From Paraburkholderia antibiotica (lineage in GTDB: Bacteria > Pseudomonadota > Gammaproteobacteria > Burkholderiales > Burkholderiaceae), in the NCBI RefSeq assembly GCF_012927125.1, contig NZ_JABBFZ010000001.1, positions 620,001-684,000 of the forward strand: a DNA stretch of 64,000 nt, written 5' to 3'. Shown one piece after another: positions 26,601 through 35,069 of this stretch. Both the position numbers and the translations under genes were made by a program. The notes beneath the pieces were generated by a model. It saw nothing but the letters and a program-made list of their open reading frames with translations. It had not been told where the DNA came from and searched no databases. Every line of letters starts with the position of its first letter. Positions within the stretch are counted from its first letter, which is position 1.

Positions 26601-28626
26601 CCGTCTGTACGCGCGCTGTATCGCGAAGATCGAGCCGGAGTGGGTTGAGAAGGTCGGCGCGCATCTGCTGAAGAAGTCGCTGTCCGAGCCGCATTGGGAA
26701 AAGCGCGCGGCGCAGGTGTCCGCGTTCGAACGCGCGATGCTGTACGGCTTGCCGATTTACCACCGGCGGCGCGTCGCATTCGGCAAGCAGGACCCGGCGC
26801 GGGCGCGCGAGCTGTTCATTCGCGGCGCGCTCGTTGAGGGCGAGTTCGATACGAAGCTCGCGTTCTTCGCGCACAACCGCAAGCTGCTTGCCGACATCGA
26901 GCAGCTCGAGCACAAGTCGCGCCGCCAGGACGTGCTGGTCGACGATGAGCTGATTTTCGCGTTCTACGATCAGGCGCTGCCGGAGGGCATCTACACCGGC
27001 GCGTCGTTCGAACGCTGGTATCGCGACGAGGTGAAAAAGAGCGGACGGCCGGAGGACAAACTGCGGCTGTTGTATCTGTCGCGCGACGATCTGATGCGGC
27101 ACGAAGCGGCCGGCGTCACGACCGATCTGTTCCCGAAGCGGCTGACGATGGCGGGCATCGAAATGGCGCTCACCTATCATTTCGAGCCGGGCACGCCGCG
27201 CGATGGCGTGACGCTCGCGGTGCCGCTTTATGCGCTGAATCAGGTGGACGCGCGCCGTTGCGAATGGCTCGTGCCCGGCATGCTGAAGGAGAAGGCGCAA
27301 CTGTTGCTGAAGTCGCTGCCGCAGAAGCTGCGCCGACACTGCGTGCCGCTGCCCGAGTACGCGGCGGGTTTCGCCGAACGGCACGGGATGCCGCGCTTCG
27401 GCGCCGGCGGCTTGCTGGAAGCGCTGATCGCGGATGTGCGCGAGCAGACGCAGATCGCGATGAAGCAGTCCGACTTCAAGCTCGAGACGCTGCCCGCGCA
27501 TCTGTTCATGAACTTCAAGGTCATCGACGAGCATGGCCGGCAGCTTGCGATGGGCCGCAATCTGGCGCAATTGCGTACCGAACTCGGCGGCCAGGCGCAG
27601 CAGCACTTCCAGAAGCTGGTGTCGAGCGCGGCCGGCGCGGCGTTGGCCGATGCGGGCGGCGGCGGTGTCGCGACGCCTGTACAGCCCGCGGACCCGGAGG
27701 CGGGTGGGGTACCGCGCGGCAAGGGCGCGGCCGTTCCGCAGACCGCACTGCAGGAGGGGGCACCAGGCACCGCGCTGTATGAAAAGCTGACCACCTGGAA
27801 TTTCGGCAAGCTGCCCGAGCTGCTCGAAATCCGCCGTGGCGGTCAGACGCTGTTCGGCTATCCGGCGCTGGTGGATCGCGGCTCGCATTGCGACGTCGAG
27901 GTATTCGACTCGCCGGAAGAAGCCACGCGGATTCATCGCGCGGGTTTGCGCCGGCTGTTCGCGCTGCAGTTGAAGGAGCCGATCAAATATCTGGAAAAGA
28001 ACCTGCCGGGTCTGCGCGAAATGGCGATGCAGTTCATGCCGCGCGGCACCCAGGAGGAACTGCGCGACCAGTTGATCGACACGGCGCTGGATCGTGCCTG
28101 TTTGCAGGATCCGTTGCCGGACGACGACGCGAGTTTCCACACGCGACGCGACGAAGGGCGCAGCCGCCTCACGTTGCTTGCTCAGGAAATTTCCCGCCTG
28201 GTCGGCCAGATTCTCGCCGAATACGCGACGCTGACGAAAAAGCTGATACAGGCAAAGTCGTTCGCGGCCGCTCACGCCGATCTGCAGAATCAGCTCGATG
28301 CACTGATTGGCAAGCGCTTCGTTGTCGACACGCCATACGTGCAGCTCGCGCATTTTCCGCGTTACCTGAAAGGGATGGCGCTGCGTATCGACAAGCTGCG
28401 GGCCGACCCCGCACGCGACGCGCGGCAATTCGCCGAGTTTCAGCCGCTGTACCAGCACTATCAACGCGCGGTGTCGCAACGCGGCGGCGTGGTCGATCCG
28501 CGCCTCGCGGAGTTCCGCTGGTTGCTCGAAGAGTTGCGCATCTCGCTGTTCGCGCAGGAACTGCGCACACCGATGCCGGTTTCGGTGAAGCGCTTGCACA
28601 AGGTGTGGGAGTCGATGCAACGGTAA
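23608..28626 (+). CDS. hrpA: ATP-dependent RNA helicase HrpA with repeat-rich N-terminal extension
   Basis: 1672 residues against about 1300 for E. coli HrpA. The DEAH helicase core begins near residue 360: Walker A GETGSGKTTQ (about 393), DEAH in IIDEAHERS (about 494), SATIDADRF, and motif VI QRAGRCGR (about 718), followed by the HA2/OB region and the HrpA-specific C-terminal domain to the end. HrpA resolves stalled, collided ribosomes and remodels RNA. The first 350 residues are an Ala/Pro/Arg/Glu-rich disordered extension, including six imperfect copies of a roughly 30-residue RKPNxPRE-type repeat. The ATG at 23608 has no ribosome site, consistent with a leaderless transcript; the next in-frame ATG is far inside. 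Confidence 0.93.
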   Translation: MSNVPKSPAGANEKPAPAADQTNPGTAPRNPAQGTESNPPRAARERSAASLSSQLSDLKNNLVLARGADRPLTGGAAKYADVGGQAGKAADVAKVVPAAVAADAVAAAAAAQAQAPAEKTRRDGGRGVEHNGGRAQGGQARHASEVPAQKSPAAAVNERGGQRHERRDEGDQRRREMREPMREPIHEPRKTHEVREPRGATESRKPDAPRAVAEARKPNLPREEREPRAQHEPRVTAESRKPNAPREAGDAREPRAQHGPRAAAETRKPNVPREEREPRAPHQPRATAESRKPTAPREAGDTREPRAQHEPRAAADSRKPNEPREAREPRAQYEPRSATESRKPNAQREPRVPRVITPNPIPPITFPEALPVSGRREEIARAIAANQVVIVCGETGSGKTTQLPKICLSLGRGLGAGGTGLIGHTQPRRIAASATGRRIAEELGTPFGEVVGYKVRFNDNLAPGASVKLMTDGILLAETQTDPLLKAYDTLIIDEAHERSLNIDFLLGYLKEILAKRPDLKLIVTSATIDADRFARHFGSDDKPAPVIEVSGRLYPVEVRYRPVVEDSPAVKAAQGTSGSASAAGRERPKTQRETDRDLMEAIVDAVDELCREGPGDVLVFLPGEREIRDAAEALRKHHPPHTEILPLFARLSAAEQERVFRTSNARRIVLATNVAETSLTVPGIRYVVDTGLARVKRYSYRNKVEQLQVESISQAAANQRAGRCGRVADGVCIRLYEESDFQGRTRFTDPEILRSSLASVILRMKSLHLTAIETFPFIEPPPGRAISDGYQLLNELGAVDDDNHLTPLGRELARLPLDPRVGRMILAARDQQALKEVLIIASALSVQDPRDRPIEAQEQADQAHRRFADERSEFLQWLKIWNWFEEAIAHKKSNRQLQDECRKNFLSQLRLREWRDVHSQLLTVVREHGWRLNEAEATFEQIHLALLTGLLGNIGLKADDEPYYLGARSIKFYLWPGSALVKKAGKWVMAAELVETSRLYARCIAKIEPEWVEKVGAHLLKKSLSEPHWEKRAAQVSAFERAMLYGLPIYHRRRVAFGKQDPARARELFIRGALVEGEFDTKLAFFAHNRKLLADIEQLEHKSRRQDVLVDDELIFAFYDQALPEGIYTGASFERWYRDEVKKSGRPEDKLRLLYLSRDDLMRHEAAGVTTDLFPKRLTMAGIEMALTYHFEPGTPRDGVTLAVPLYALNQVDARRCEWLVPGMLKEKAQLLLKSLPQKLRRHCVPLPEYAAGFAERHGMPRFGAGGLLEALIADVREQTQIAMKQSDFKLETLPAHLFMNFKVIDEHGRQLAMGRNLAQLRTELGGQAQQHFQKLVSSAAGAALADAGGGGVATPVQPADPEAGGVPRGKGAAVPQTALQEGAPGTALYEKLTTWNFGKLPELLEIRRGGQTLFGYPALVDRGSHCDVEVFDSPEEATRIHRAGLRRLFALQLKEPIKYLEKNLPGLREMAMQFMPRGTQEELRDQLIDTALDRACLQDPLPDDDASFHTRRDEGRSRLTLLAQEISRLVGQILAEYATLTKKLIQAKSFAAAHADLQNQLDALIGKRFVVDTPYVQLAHFPRYLKGMALRIDKLRADPARDARQFAEFQPLYQHYQRAVSQRGGVVDPRLAEFRWLLEELRISLFAQELRTPMPVSVKRLHKVWESMQR
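24180..24670. repeat. Coding repeats in the HrpA N-terminal extension
   Basis: About six imperfect units of 84-99 bases encode variations on RAxAESRKPNxPRE followed by xREPRAQHEP. They lie wholly before the helicase core and keep the reading frame. The array probably arose by duplication of a basic, disordered segment. Confidence 0.8.
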
Positions 28627-28636
28627 GAGCGGTAAG

Positions 28637-28659
28637 GGCAGCGCGCGCGGGGCGCTGCC
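28637..28659. terminator. Hairpin between convergent hrpA and adhesin genes
   Basis: GGCAGCGC (28637-28644) pairs with GCGCTGCC (28652-28659). No T run follows on either strand, so intrinsic termination is doubtful; it may simply be a stabilising 3' hairpin. Confidence 0.3.
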
Positions 28660-28709
28660 TGAGTCGTGTCGCGACCGGTTCTCGCCGGATGCGGTTGCGC
28701 GAGCTGCGC

Positions 28710-31229
28710 TCACCAATGCATCCCCGCGGCAATCGCGGCGCCGAACTGACCGCGCGAGTCGGTGCTGCCCTGAACCTTGTAGATCCACTTGCCGGTGCCC
28801 GATAGCTGCGATACGCCAATCGCCAGCGCCGACTGGCCGCCATAGGTACCTCCGGCCAGGGCGAGCATGCCGCGCCCGGGCAGCACCGCTTGCGGCAGGC
28901 CGGCCATCGCCAGCGCGGAAGCGGTGCCACCGTAACTATCCTTGCGCGCCGAGCGGATCTGGTCGTCTGTGTAGCGGTTCGCCTGACCCATTGCGCCGCT
29001 CATGCTTTGCTGCAGTTGATTGACGTTGACTGCGTCGGTGCCCTGGACGCCGGCTGCAACGTTGGTGATCTGGCGTTCCTGCCCCGGCGCGCCGACCGAC
29101 ACCGTATTTGCGCGATCCGCAACCGAGCCCTGACCCAATGCCACCGAGTTGCTGGCGCTCGCACTCGCCGTTGCGCCGAGCGCGACGGCGTTATTGCCGC
29201 TGGCGACGGCATTTGCGCCGATGGCCGCGGCATAGGTCCCGCTGGCTCGTGCATTGGCTCCTGCCGCAATCGCGTTCGCGCCGGCCGCTTGCGCATTTGC
29301 CCCCTCGGCGACGGCGTTCGTCCCGCTCGCCAGCGCGTTCGCACCTGTCGCGATCGCATGAGTACCCGACGCGACCGCGCCTTCTGTTGCGCTATCGCCG
29401 TCCGCGCTGAAGAAGGGATTGGTTGGACTGACGGCGGCGTTGTTGATCGCGCTCTCCAGCGCCGCATTCAATTGCCCGAGATTGACCGCGTCCGATGCCA
29501 GCACGCCATCCGCGACGTTGTGGATGACCGTGGCGTCGGCCGCTGTAGTACCGCCAAGCGTCACGCTGTTCAGGTTGATGCTGCCGTCGGCGTTGGTGTC
29601 GTACATCACGGCGCCTTCGAGTTTTGCCGCCGTCGTCTCGTTCTGAGCGCTTATGGCGTTCAGCTGGGCGACGTTGACCGCGTCGGTGTCGGCCGTGCCG
29701 GCTGCAACGTTGGTGATCTGGCGCTCGCTACCGACGGATCCGACAGAGACCGTCTCCGCGCGATCGGCAATCGAGCCCTGACCGAGCGCGACGGAATTCG
29801 CGGCCCACGCGTTCGCGCGATAGCCGAGCGAAAGTGCGTTGGTGGCCGTTGAATTGGCGCCGGAACCGAGCGCAATGGCGCCGTCACCGATCGCTTCCGC
29901 ATATGCGCCGAGCGCCGTTGCACCCGAGCCATACGCTGATGCGGACGTGCCCATTGAAGTCGCGCCTGCCGTGCTGGCTGTGGCACCCGCACCGATTGCG
30001 ATCGCGCTGGCGCCGTTCGCGCTCGCGTTTGCGCCGAAGGCTGCGGCGTCGGTACCCGTTGCGTTTGCGTTGCTGCCCGCCGCGAGCGCGCCCGTGCCAT
30101 CGGCGAGCGCGTCGTCGGAACCGTCGGCCGGGCCGTCTGCCTTGAAGTAGTGTTGCGGACTGCTTTGCGCGAGCGCATCGACCTTACCGTCGACGGCACT
30201 CAGCTGGCTGATGTTGACCGCGTCGGTAGGGGCTGCGCCCGCGGCCACGTTGGTCAGACGTCGTTCGCCGTTCGCGGCGCCGAGCGAGACTTCTCCTGTT
30301 GCAGTGGGTGCGGCGATTGACGTGGCGCCGGCTCCCGCCGGTGCAAAGGCCGTCAGCGACAGGTCTGCGCTGGTGCTCGAATTCGCGCCGAGCGCGACGC
30401 TGTTGTCGGCGCTCGCGGTGGCCGCGTAGCCCAGCGCAAGCGCATTAGCGCCTGCGGCCAGCGAGCTGGCGCCGATCGCGCCGGCATACGCTCCGCTCGC
30501 CTGCGCGAGCGGGCCGAGTGCGATCCCGCCGATCCCGCTGACGACAGCCTGGCGGCCGAGCGCGACGCCCGCTTCCCCCGTCGCCGTTGCGAGGGCTCCG
30601 CCCGCGAGCGAACCGTCGCCGACGGCCTGCGCGTTGTAGCCGAGCGCGGTCGCCCCGATGCTGGTTGCGGTAGCGAGCGAACCGAACGCTGCCGCGGCGG
30701 AATTTCCCGCTATCGATCCCGAGCCGGTCGCGACGGAATCGACGCCGTTTGCTGTCGCGTTCAGACCGACTGCGGTTGCGCGGTCCGCCTGCGCGCTGGC
30801 ACCGAGGCCGACGGCGCTTGCGCCGTCGCCTTGCGCGGAGGCGTTCAGGCCAGCGGCAACGGTACCTTGGCCTTGCGCATTGGCGCTGGGCCCCAGCGCG
30901 GTTGCTCCTTCGCCTTGTGCGTTGGCCTGCGAGCCGACCGCCAGCGAAAAGTCGCTGCTTGCGGTGGCTTGTGCGCCTACTGCGACCGCGAGATCACCCG
31001 CCGCACTGGCCGCCGTACCCGACTCAATGGAATCGGCGCCAGCTGCAGCAACGGGCGCGACGTACACCGCCGTTGCCGTGACGGCGGCGCCCGCTGTAAT
31101 TCGTGCCGCCCGCGCGATGGTTTTCCGGTGCGCCGACGCGTGGTTTCTGATGCAGTTGGCTGTTCGTAGTGCGTGGGTTTCTGTTTGAGACGCTGCACGG
31201 CGAATGATTGAAGTGGCGTGGCTGATCAA
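28710..31229 (-). CDS. Trimeric autotransporter adhesin (YadA/Hia type)
   Basis: 839 residues. A hydrophobic N-terminal stretch (about 45-62, before GADSIESG) probably serves as the signal. Residues 65-310 and 390-500 are left-handed beta-roll head repeats of the Hep_Hag type (14-residue xAxAxGxxAxAxGxxS units). Neck-like connectors of the form QITNVAAGxxxTDAVNVxQL occur at least three times. The last 90 residues form the YadA outer-membrane anchor (YGGTASALAMAGLPQAVLPG to the terminal GMHW). The product would trimerise and display the repeats outside the cell, for attachment to surfaces or hosts. The start is a TTG at 31229 with GGAGG seven bases upstream. Confidence 0.93.
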   Translation of the reverse strand: MISHATSIIRRAASQTETHALRTANCIRNHASAHRKTIARAARITAGAAVTATAVYVAPVAAAGADSIESGTAASAAGDLAVAVGAQATASSDFSLAVGSQANAQGEGATALGPSANAQGQGTVAAGLNASAQGDGASAVGLGASAQADRATAVGLNATANGVDSVATGSGSIAGNSAAAAFGSLATATSIGATALGYNAQAVGDGSLAGGALATATGEAGVALGRQAVVSGIGGIALGPLAQASGAYAGAIGASSLAAGANALALGYAATASADNSVALGANSSTSADLSLTAFAPAGAGATSIAAPTATGEVSLGAANGERRLTNVAAGAAPTDAVNISQLSAVDGKVDALAQSSPQHYFKADGPADGSDDALADGTGALAAGSNANATGTDAAAFGANASANGASAIAIGAGATASTAGATSMGTSASAYGSGATALGAYAEAIGDGAIALGSGANSTATNALSLGYRANAWAANSVALGQGSIADRAETVSVGSVGSERQITNVAAGTADTDAVNVAQLNAISAQNETTAAKLEGAVMYDTNADGSINLNSVTLGGTTAADATVIHNVADGVLASDAVNLGQLNAALESAINNAAVSPTNPFFSADGDSATEGAVASGTHAIATGANALASGTNAVAEGANAQAAGANAIAAGANARASGTYAAAIGANAVASGNNAVALGATASASASNSVALGQGSVADRANTVSVGAPGQERQITNVAAGVQGTDAVNVNQLQQSMSGAMGQANRYTDDQIRSARKDSYGGTASALAMAGLPQAVLPGRGMLALAGGTYGGQSALAIGVSQLSGTGKWIYKVQGSTDSRGQFGAAIAAGMHW

Positions 31230-31885
31230 TTAAATACCTCCAGTTATTTTTTAAAAGGTGGGTGGACGAGAAAATGCGCGTGCATTTGCGTGTATTGAGC
31301 GGTTCGATACGCCTGTGTTGAGAAACGTTGAGAAAATGAAAATGCAGGATGAAAAAGGTGCTGCTCATTTGGAGGCTTTGCCTTTTTACGATCGCACCAG
31401 CCCCTACGCTTGCGGTGCGCATGTGGGACATGGGTTAAGCGGCGGGGTGAGTGCCGGGGTGCTGAAGATGATTTTCCGGCTTCGCGGTGCAATTAAAAAA
31501 TCAGCGAACTCCGAAATTTAATCGGGCTAAAAAATATATTGATTAAGGTTTTATTTGTGGATGAGGAATTCGGAGTGATCCGATTGCTCCGCATAACGAT
31601 TTGCGCGATTTTATGAGTCAAGCTGTTCATGGTTGAAATCGGGAGAGGGGCCTATGTATTCGCGCACAAATTCGTACACACACATTCGTACACAAAAGCG
31701 CGCCACGCAGGCAGCAAAAAACGAGGCGACGGGAAATCCGCCGCCGTATCTCTGCGCATGTCGGCAGCCCGCGCGGTTACCCGTTGTCGCCTCGTTCATT
31801 TTCCCGGCGTTTGGCCCCGATTCACGTCAACCGCTCGGCCCGGCAAACGTTCTACAATGACAGTTGTTCTCCGAAGCGAGTTTTC
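31230..31885. other. AT-rich divergent intergenic region
   Basis: About 650 bases with no supported gene, including A/T-rich tracts near 31490-31570. TTCGTACACA occurs twice, at 31671-31680 and 31685-31694. The region separates the adhesin (-) from the YncE-like gene (+) and should contain both promoters; low GC is common upstream of acquired surface genes. Confidence 0.5.
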
Positions 31886-32905
31886 ATGCGTAAATTTTTT
31901 CTTCGCGGCTTGACTGCCACGTTGGCCGCAAGTGCGGCGCTGGTCGCCGCCGCAGGCTTTTTTTCTCCGGCGGCTTACGCCAATAACGTGATCGTGCTCA
32001 ATTCCGGCGAAGCCACGCTGAGCCTGATCGACGAGAACAGTCGCCAGGTCATCGGCACCGTGCCGACCGGCAAGGAACCGCATCACCTGATGGCCACGCC
32101 GGACAATTCCTCGCTGATCGTCGCCAATTCAGTGTCGAACAATCTGATGTTCGTCGATCCGAAGACCGGCCAGTTGCAGCGCTGGGTCGAGAACATCGAA
32201 GATCCCTACCAGATCGGTTTTTCGCCGGACCGCAAGTGGCTCGTCACCACGGGCCTGCGGCTCGACCGCCTCGATATCTACCACTACGACGGCCAGAAGA
32301 ACCAGATGACGCTGGCTTCGCGCCTGCCGCTCGCGGTGATGCCGAGCCATATGGCGTTCACGAACGACAGCAAAACGGTATTCGTCACGCTGCAGGTGTC
32401 GGGTGAGCTTGCCGCGATCGACCTGTCTACGCAAACCGTGAAGTGGAAGATGAAGGTTGGCAAGGTGCCGGCAGGTCTGTGGATGACGCCGGGCGAGAAA
32501 TACCTGCTGGTCGGCATGACCGGCGAGGATTACGTCGCGGTGGTCGACTGGCGCAACCAGAAGGTGGTCAAGACGATCCATACCGGCAAGGGCGCGCACA
32601 ACTTCCGCTCGCTGGCGGACGGCAAGCATGTGGCCGTGTCGAACCGGGTGGCGAGCACCATCAGCATCATCGACGAAGACACACTCACCAACGTCGGCGA
32701 CATCACCGGCCTGATGCCGGGGCCGGACGACATGGAACTTTCGGCGGATAAACGCTATCTGTGGGTTACGTTCCGCTTCGCGAAGCACGTCGGCATCATC
32801 GACCTGAATACGCGCAAGCTGATCCAGACCATCGCGGTGGGCCGCTCGCCGCACGGGATCTATTTCTTCAATCGCGCGCCGGTCACCGCGCCCAACGGTG
32901 CCTGA
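31886..32905 (+). CDS. Periplasmic YncE-like seven-bladed beta-propeller
   Basis: 339 residues with a signal peptide (1-31, cleavage at AYA before NNVIVL). The mature chain is repeated YVTN-type blades, for example VIVLNSGEATLSLIDENSRQ and VIGTVPTGKEPHHLMATPD, with the regular VxxGxxPHxxxxxPD spacing. YncE-like propellers are periplasmic and of uncertain function; some are tied to iron or to partner proteins of PQQ enzymes. The ATG at 31886 was chosen because a signal peptide begins there. The sterol-desaturase-like gene starts 74 bases after the stop, so they may be cotranscribed. Confidence 0.85.
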   Translation: MRKFFLRGLTATLAASAALVAAAGFFSPAAYANNVIVLNSGEATLSLIDENSRQVIGTVPTGKEPHHLMATPDNSSLIVANSVSNNLMFVDPKTGQLQRWVENIEDPYQIGFSPDRKWLVTTGLRLDRLDIYHYDGQKNQMTLASRLPLAVMPSHMAFTNDSKTVFVTLQVSGELAAIDLSTQTVKWKMKVGKVPAGLWMTPGEKYLLVGMTGEDYVAVVDWRNQKVVKTIHTGKGAHNFRSLADGKHVAVSNRVASTISIIDEDTLTNVGDITGLMPGPDDMELSADKRYLWVTFRFAKHVGIIDLNTRKLIQTIAVGRSPHGIYFFNRAPVTAPNGA

Positions 32906-32979
32906 AGGTGCCTGAGCAAGCCCGCTAGCAGCAGGGTAGCCGCGCGAGATATGACGGACGAAGTAACCGGACCAGCACC

Positions 32980-33978
32980 ATGTTCCATCTGATTTTTTCT
33001 TCGCTCGACAGCTTCGTTTCAGCCGTGCAGACATGGCTGTATGTCGACGTGGTGCAGCCGCTGCTGTTCCGTTTCAACCTGATGGACTACGACGAGGACA
33101 CTTACGACAGCCTGTACTGGGTGATCGTCGGTGTACTCGAAGTGCTCGCGATGTACGCGCTGCTGCGCCCGCTCGAGGCGCTGCGCCCGGCCGAACAGTG
33201 GGAGAACCGTAAGGCGGTGCGTGTCGACGTGTTGTACACGTGGATCGCCAAGCTCGGTATTCTGAACCTGTTCTTTTTCTTCGCGCTGCAGCCGTTCTTC
33301 GACAATGTGCAGGGATGGCTGCGGTTGCACGGCATCGCAAATCTGAGTCTCGACAACCTGTGGCCCGGCGTGACGACGCAGCCGCTCGTCACGTTCGTGA
33401 TGTATCTGCTCGTGCTCGATTTCGCCGGCTACTGGTATCACCGCTGGGAGCACCGCGTCGGCGTGTGGTGGGAGCTGCACGCGGTGCATCACAGCCAGCG
33501 CCAGATGTCGCTCTGGTCCGACGATCGCAACCATCTGCTCGACGATCTGCTGCAGGCGTCGTTTTTCGCGGTGATCGCGCTCGTGATCGGCGTGCCGCCG
33601 TCGCAGTTCGTCGTGCTGGTCGCCATCACCAACCTCGCGCAGAGCGTCCAGCACGCGAACATCCGCCTGTACTTCGGCTGGCTCGGCGAGAGGCTGCTCG
33701 TCAGCCCGACCTTCCATCGTCGCCATCACGCGATCGGCTATGGTCACGAAGGGCTCAAATACGGCTGCAACTTCGGCGTGCTGTTCCCGTGGTGGGACAT
33801 GCTGTTCGGCAGCGTCTCGTGGAACCGCGAGATGGAGCCGACCGGCATCAGCGACCAGCTCGACGGCCGCCGTTATGGCGACGGCTTCTGGGCGCAGCAT
33901 TGGCTGGCGTTCGTGCGCATCGCCCGGCGTCTTGCGCCGAAGCGCCGCGCGCCCGGCAACGATGCCGCCGCCGTTTGA
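32980..33978 (+). CDS. Sterol desaturase/fatty acid hydroxylase superfamily protein
   Basis: 332 residues with three or four membrane helices and the complete set of di-iron histidine clusters: HRWEH (near 156), HAVHH (near 168) and HRRHH (near 248). This membrane-bound di-iron family includes sterol C4/C5 oxidases, fatty acid hydroxylases and alkylglycerol monooxygenase. Bacterial members act on varied lipids, and the substrate cannot be read from sequence. Active site faces the cytoplasm in known homologues. Confidence 0.88.
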   Translation: MFHLIFSSLDSFVSAVQTWLYVDVVQPLLFRFNLMDYDEDTYDSLYWVIVGVLEVLAMYALLRPLEALRPAEQWENRKAVRVDVLYTWIAKLGILNLFFFFALQPFFDNVQGWLRLHGIANLSLDNLWPGVTTQPLVTFVMYLLVLDFAGYWYHRWEHRVGVWWELHAVHHSQRQMSLWSDDRNHLLDDLLQASFFAVIALVIGVPPSQFVVLVAITNLAQSVQHANIRLYFGWLGERLLVSPTFHRRHHAIGYGHEGLKYGCNFGVLFPWWDMLFGSVSWNREMEPTGISDQLDGRRYGDGFWAQHWLAFVRIARRLAPKRRAPGNDAAAV

Positions 33979-34042
33979 GTTCGTGCTGAGTTTGCGCTGA
34001 GTTTGCGCTGAGTTTGCGCTGAGTTCGCCCCGAGTTCGCCCT
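33977..34042. repeat. Six tandem copies of an 11-bp unit
   Basis: Units of the form GAGTTtGCGCT begin at the stop codon of the sterol-desaturase-like gene. The middle three copies are identical (33988-34020); the outer ones carry changes, such as GAGTTCGCCCC. The array contains repeated TGA triplets. Confidence 0.9.
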
Positions 34043-34192
34043 TTACGGCGCCGTCCGATTTCCCCGGCGGCGCTCCCCGTGGTTTATCCTGTGCACGTTC
34101 GTGCGCATGCTCCAGTGCCCCAGCATGCTGGCGGCGCGCGGCGCGTTTTCTTCCCTATCGTTTCGTTGTTTCGTTCGCAGGCACTGGCTCGC

Positions 34193-35059
34193 ATGAATGA
34201 TCTGTTGCGCTCGTTTGGACGCGCGTTTGCAAGCGCGTTTCACCCCCGCATGCTCTGGCTGACTTTCAAACCGTTCATCGTCGCGACGGTCGGTTGGGGG
34301 CTGATGCTGTGGTTCTTCTGGCAAACGTTGACCGGTGCGACCCGCACGTGGCTCGACGACTGGTCATTTACCGCCACGCTCTACCGGCTGTTCGACTGGC
34401 TCGGTTTTTCGGCGCTCCATGCGGTCATCGCGCCGTTTATCGTGGTTGCGATGGCGATTCCGCTGATCGTCGTCACGGTGCTGCTGCTGATCGCGATGCT
34501 GTCGATGCCGTCCGTGATCCGCTTTCTCGCGGCGCGCCAGTTTCCGACGCTCGAGATGCGACGCGGCGGAACGTGGTACGGTAGTCTCGCTCAGGCGCTG
34601 TGGACCACGTTGATGTGTCTGCTGCTGCTGATCGTCACGTTGCCGCTGTGGCTCGTGCCGCCGTTTTTCGCGCTGATTCCGCCGCTACTGTGGGGCTGGC
34701 TCACGTATCGTGTGATGAGCTACGACGCGCTCGCATTGCACGCGACGCGCGACGAACGGCGCGAGCTCGTGCGGCGCCACCGGATGCCGCTGCTGCTGAT
34801 CGGCATCGCGAGCGGGCTGCTGGGTTCGCTGCCGACGCTGCTGTGGGCGTCGTCGGTGTGGCTGATTGTGATGTTCCCGGTGATCACGATCGTGACGATC
34901 TGGATTTATGCGTTCATCCTCGTGTTCTCGGCGCTATGGTTTGGCTACTACTGTCTGCGCGCGCTGCAGCGTATGCGGGCGGAGCGGCATGACGGCGCGC
35001 GTGAAGTTGCGCATGAGATTGCGCATGAAGTCGCGCCGATTCCCAATCGATCAAACTAA
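34193..35059 (+). CDS. EI24-domain (CysZ-like) membrane protein
   Basis: 288 residues with six or so hydrophobic helices and the EI24/CysZ family layout: an N-terminal FKPFIVATVGWGLMLWFF helix, central MPSVIRFLAARQFP, and ALWTTLMCLLLLIVTLPLW. CysZ homologues are sulfate permeases; the betaproteobacterial EI24 proteins are often annotated only as membrane proteins. I set the start at ATG 34193, since the upstream frame is unlike the family. The C terminus is His/Glu-rich. The MoaB/CinA-like gene starts 10 bases after the stop, so an operon is likely. Confidence 0.8.
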   Translation: MNDLLRSFGRAFASAFHPRMLWLTFKPFIVATVGWGLMLWFFWQTLTGATRTWLDDWSFTATLYRLFDWLGFSALHAVIAPFIVVAMAIPLIVVTVLLLIAMLSMPSVIRFLAARQFPTLEMRRGGTWYGSLAQALWTTLMCLLLLIVTLPLWLVPPFFALIPPLLWGWLTYRVMSYDALALHATRDERRELVRRHRMPLLLIGIASGLLGSLPTLLWASSVWLIVMFPVITIVTIWIYAFILVFSALWFGYYCLRALQRMRAERHDGAREVAHEIAHEVAPIPNRSN

Positions 35060-35069
35060 AGAGGCGGCA

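Noticed and set aside
23593..28788. Very long open frame on the minus strand opposite hrpA
   Set aside because: It is antisense to a clear helicase and reads as Arg/Gln/His-rich sequence. High-GC third positions commonly leave the complementary frame open.
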